A DNA stretch of 32,083 nt. It comes from Bacillota bacterium (GTDB lineage Bacteria; Bacillota; Clostridia; Christensenellales; UMGS416). Each line of letters starts with the position of its first letter. The stretch's first letter is position 1. The notes under the pieces are model-generated. The model was not told the origin of the DNA. It was given only the letters and a program-made list of their open reading frames with translations, and searched no databases. The stretch spans positions 1 through 32,083 of the forward strand of contig JAEYYW010000157.1 in assembly GCA_023428265.1 (NCBI GenBank), written 5' to 3'. Position numbers and translations under genes: made by a program. This document shows positions 31,252 through 32,083 of the stretch, one piece after another.

Positions 31252-31287
31252 CCGCAGCCGGCAACAAACCGACTGCGGTTTTCTTTT
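31252..31287 (+). terminator. Intrinsic terminator after riboswitch copy 2
   Basis: CCGCAG-C-CGG pairs with CCG-A-CTGCGG around CAACAAA, followed by TTTTCTTTT (31279-31287). The Shine-Dalgarno GGAGGGG of the peptidase gene begins directly after it. Confidence 0.85.
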
Positions 31288-31297
31288 GGAGGGGCAA

Positions 31298-31957
31298 ATG
31301 CGCGAGATCTGGTTTCCGGCACTGGCACTGGCTCTGGGGTTGACCCTGGGCCCGGCGCTGGCCGCCTATGCTCGGTGGATCGCGCGGTGCAGGAAGCCGG
31401 CGTTGGAAGGCGGGTTTGCCCCGTGGGCCGTGATGGCCGCCTCCGCCGCAAACGGCCTGGGTTGGCTCATGGCGGCGCTGCTGGGCAAGTCGCCCGTGGA
31501 TATGGCAACCCTCATGCTGATGACCTCCGCCGGTGTGGTGCTCACACTGATTGATACGTCCATCCGCATCATCCCCAACGAGCTGGCGGCGGCACTGCTG
31601 GCGCTCTCGGCGGCACTGGTGATGCTGGACCAGGGCTGGGCTGGGCTGCCCGGCAGGATTGTCGGTTTCCTGGTGGCCCTCACGATGCTGCTGGTAGCGA
31701 TGCTGATCGCAGGCGGCAAGGTGGGCGGCGGCGATGTGAAGCTGGGCGCGGCGGTGGGGTTTGCCGCAGGGTTCCCCAATGTGCTGATGGCAATCCTGCT
31801 GATGGCGCTGCTCTCGGCGGTGGCTGCCGGTGTCGGCATCCGGATGAAGCGGATGGGGAAGAACACCCCGATGCCCTTCGCGGGGTTCCTGATGGCGGGG
31901 CTGGTGCTCACGCTGATGCTGGATCGGATGGGCGCTCTGGGGTTTCTGGCCTGGTGA
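31298..31957 (+). CDS. A24-family prepilin peptidase (TadV/CpaA type)
   Basis: A 219-residue membrane aspartyl protease with about six or seven helices. Both catalytic Asp are visible: one in LTLIDTSIRIIPNEL and one in the GxGD motif VGGGDVKLGAA. The N-terminal methylase region of PilD-type enzymes is missing, as in Tad/Flp peptidases. The ATG at 31298 follows GGAGGGG directly after the riboswitch terminator. An in-frame extension to 30992 would run through riboswitch and terminator and is rejected. It should cut the Flp prepilin encoded next. Confidence 0.88.
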   Translation: MREIWFPALALALGLTLGPALAAYARWIARCRKPALEGGFAPWAVMAASAANGLGWLMAALLGKSPVDMATLMLMTSAGVVLTLIDTSIRIIPNELAAALLALSAALVMLDQGWAGLPGRIVGFLVALTMLLVAMLIAGGKVGGGDVKLGAAVGFAAGFPNVLMAILLMALLSAVAAGVGIRMKRMGKNTPMPFAGFLMAGLVLTLMLDRMGALGFLAW

Positions 31958-32020
31958 ACGGCCACATGAATTTGGGTTTCATTGAATGACATAAACCAAA
32001 TGATCAAGGAGGGAAGCACA

Positions 32021-32083
32021 ATGAAGAAGAACCTGTTGGCTTGCACGATGAAGGACGAGGAAGGCCAGGGCATGGTGGAATAC
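32021..32083 (+). CDS. flp: Flp-type pilin, 5' end only
   Basis: The window ends after 21 codons. The visible N-terminus is a class III prepilin leader: a short positively charged start (MKKNLLACTMKDEEG) and the cleavage signature G-QGMVEY, where cutting after Gly leaves Glu5 and Tyr6 of the mature pilin. AAGGAGGG precedes the ATG. It follows the peptidase gene by 63 bp under the same riboswitch leader, which suggests the start of a tad locus beyond the window. Confidence 0.85.
   Translation, partial: MKKNLLACTMKDEEGQGMVEY

Noticed and set aside
30992..31297. N-terminal extension of the prepilin peptidase back to 30992
   Set aside because: It would translate a riboswitch and two terminators; the ATG at 31298 has an ideal Shine-Dalgarno and starts a normal membrane segment.

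Overview
The window reads as a chromosomal segment of a GC-rich (roughly 60%) Gram-positive anaerobe of the Clostridia, possibly gut-associated. The grounds are a T-box leader, a sortase with a giant thioester/Cna-B surface protein, GEMM-I riboswitches, ATGA-coupled operons, canonical Firmicute promoters and AGGAGG-type ribosome binding sites. The taxonomic placement is inference. No tRNA, rRNA, CRISPR array, phage or insertion sequence was recognised.

Left part (1-8.2 kb): the 3' part of a secreted M6 metalloprotease gene; a three-gene run encoding a PAS-rich histidine-kinase-like protein whose phospho-acceptor His is Gln, a macro-domain protein and a von Willebrand A protein; then a textbook promoter and T-box leader in front of a methionyl-tRNA-synthetase-like gene.

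Middle (8.2-19.6 kb): a surface-adhesion island. An 1874-residue cell-wall-anchored protein (thioester domain plus about 16 immunoglobulin-like repeats) is co-directional with a small upstream gene. Next to them are a membrane GGDEF-EAL protein, a SARP/BTAD-type regulator with a decayed GGDEF-like tail, and a class D-like sortase. The promoter of the adhesin operon carries four heptamers at exact 11-bp spacing, the arrangement SARP regulators use.

Right of it (19.8-25.4 kb): an apparent operon of UbiD, UbiA, UbiX and a complete SsuA/TauA-type ABC importer. This looks like a quinone or aromatic-precursor import and processing unit; a geranylgeranyl-reductase-family flavoprotein lies at 29.4-30.5 kb. 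Between them is an ABC-2 exporter (25.9-28.3 kb) divergent from a TetR gene with two palindromic operators over its own promoter.

Right end (30.9-32.1 kb): two nearly identical GEMM-I riboswitches exactly 200 bp apart, each followed by an intrinsic terminator. They precede a Tad-type prepilin peptidase and the start of a Flp pilin gene. The first copy has G and the second has A at the base known to set c-di-GMP versus 3',3'-cGAMP preference, so the pair may read two signals. Together with the GGDEF-EAL protein, sortase and adhesin, much of the window concerns second-messenger-controlled surface attachment.
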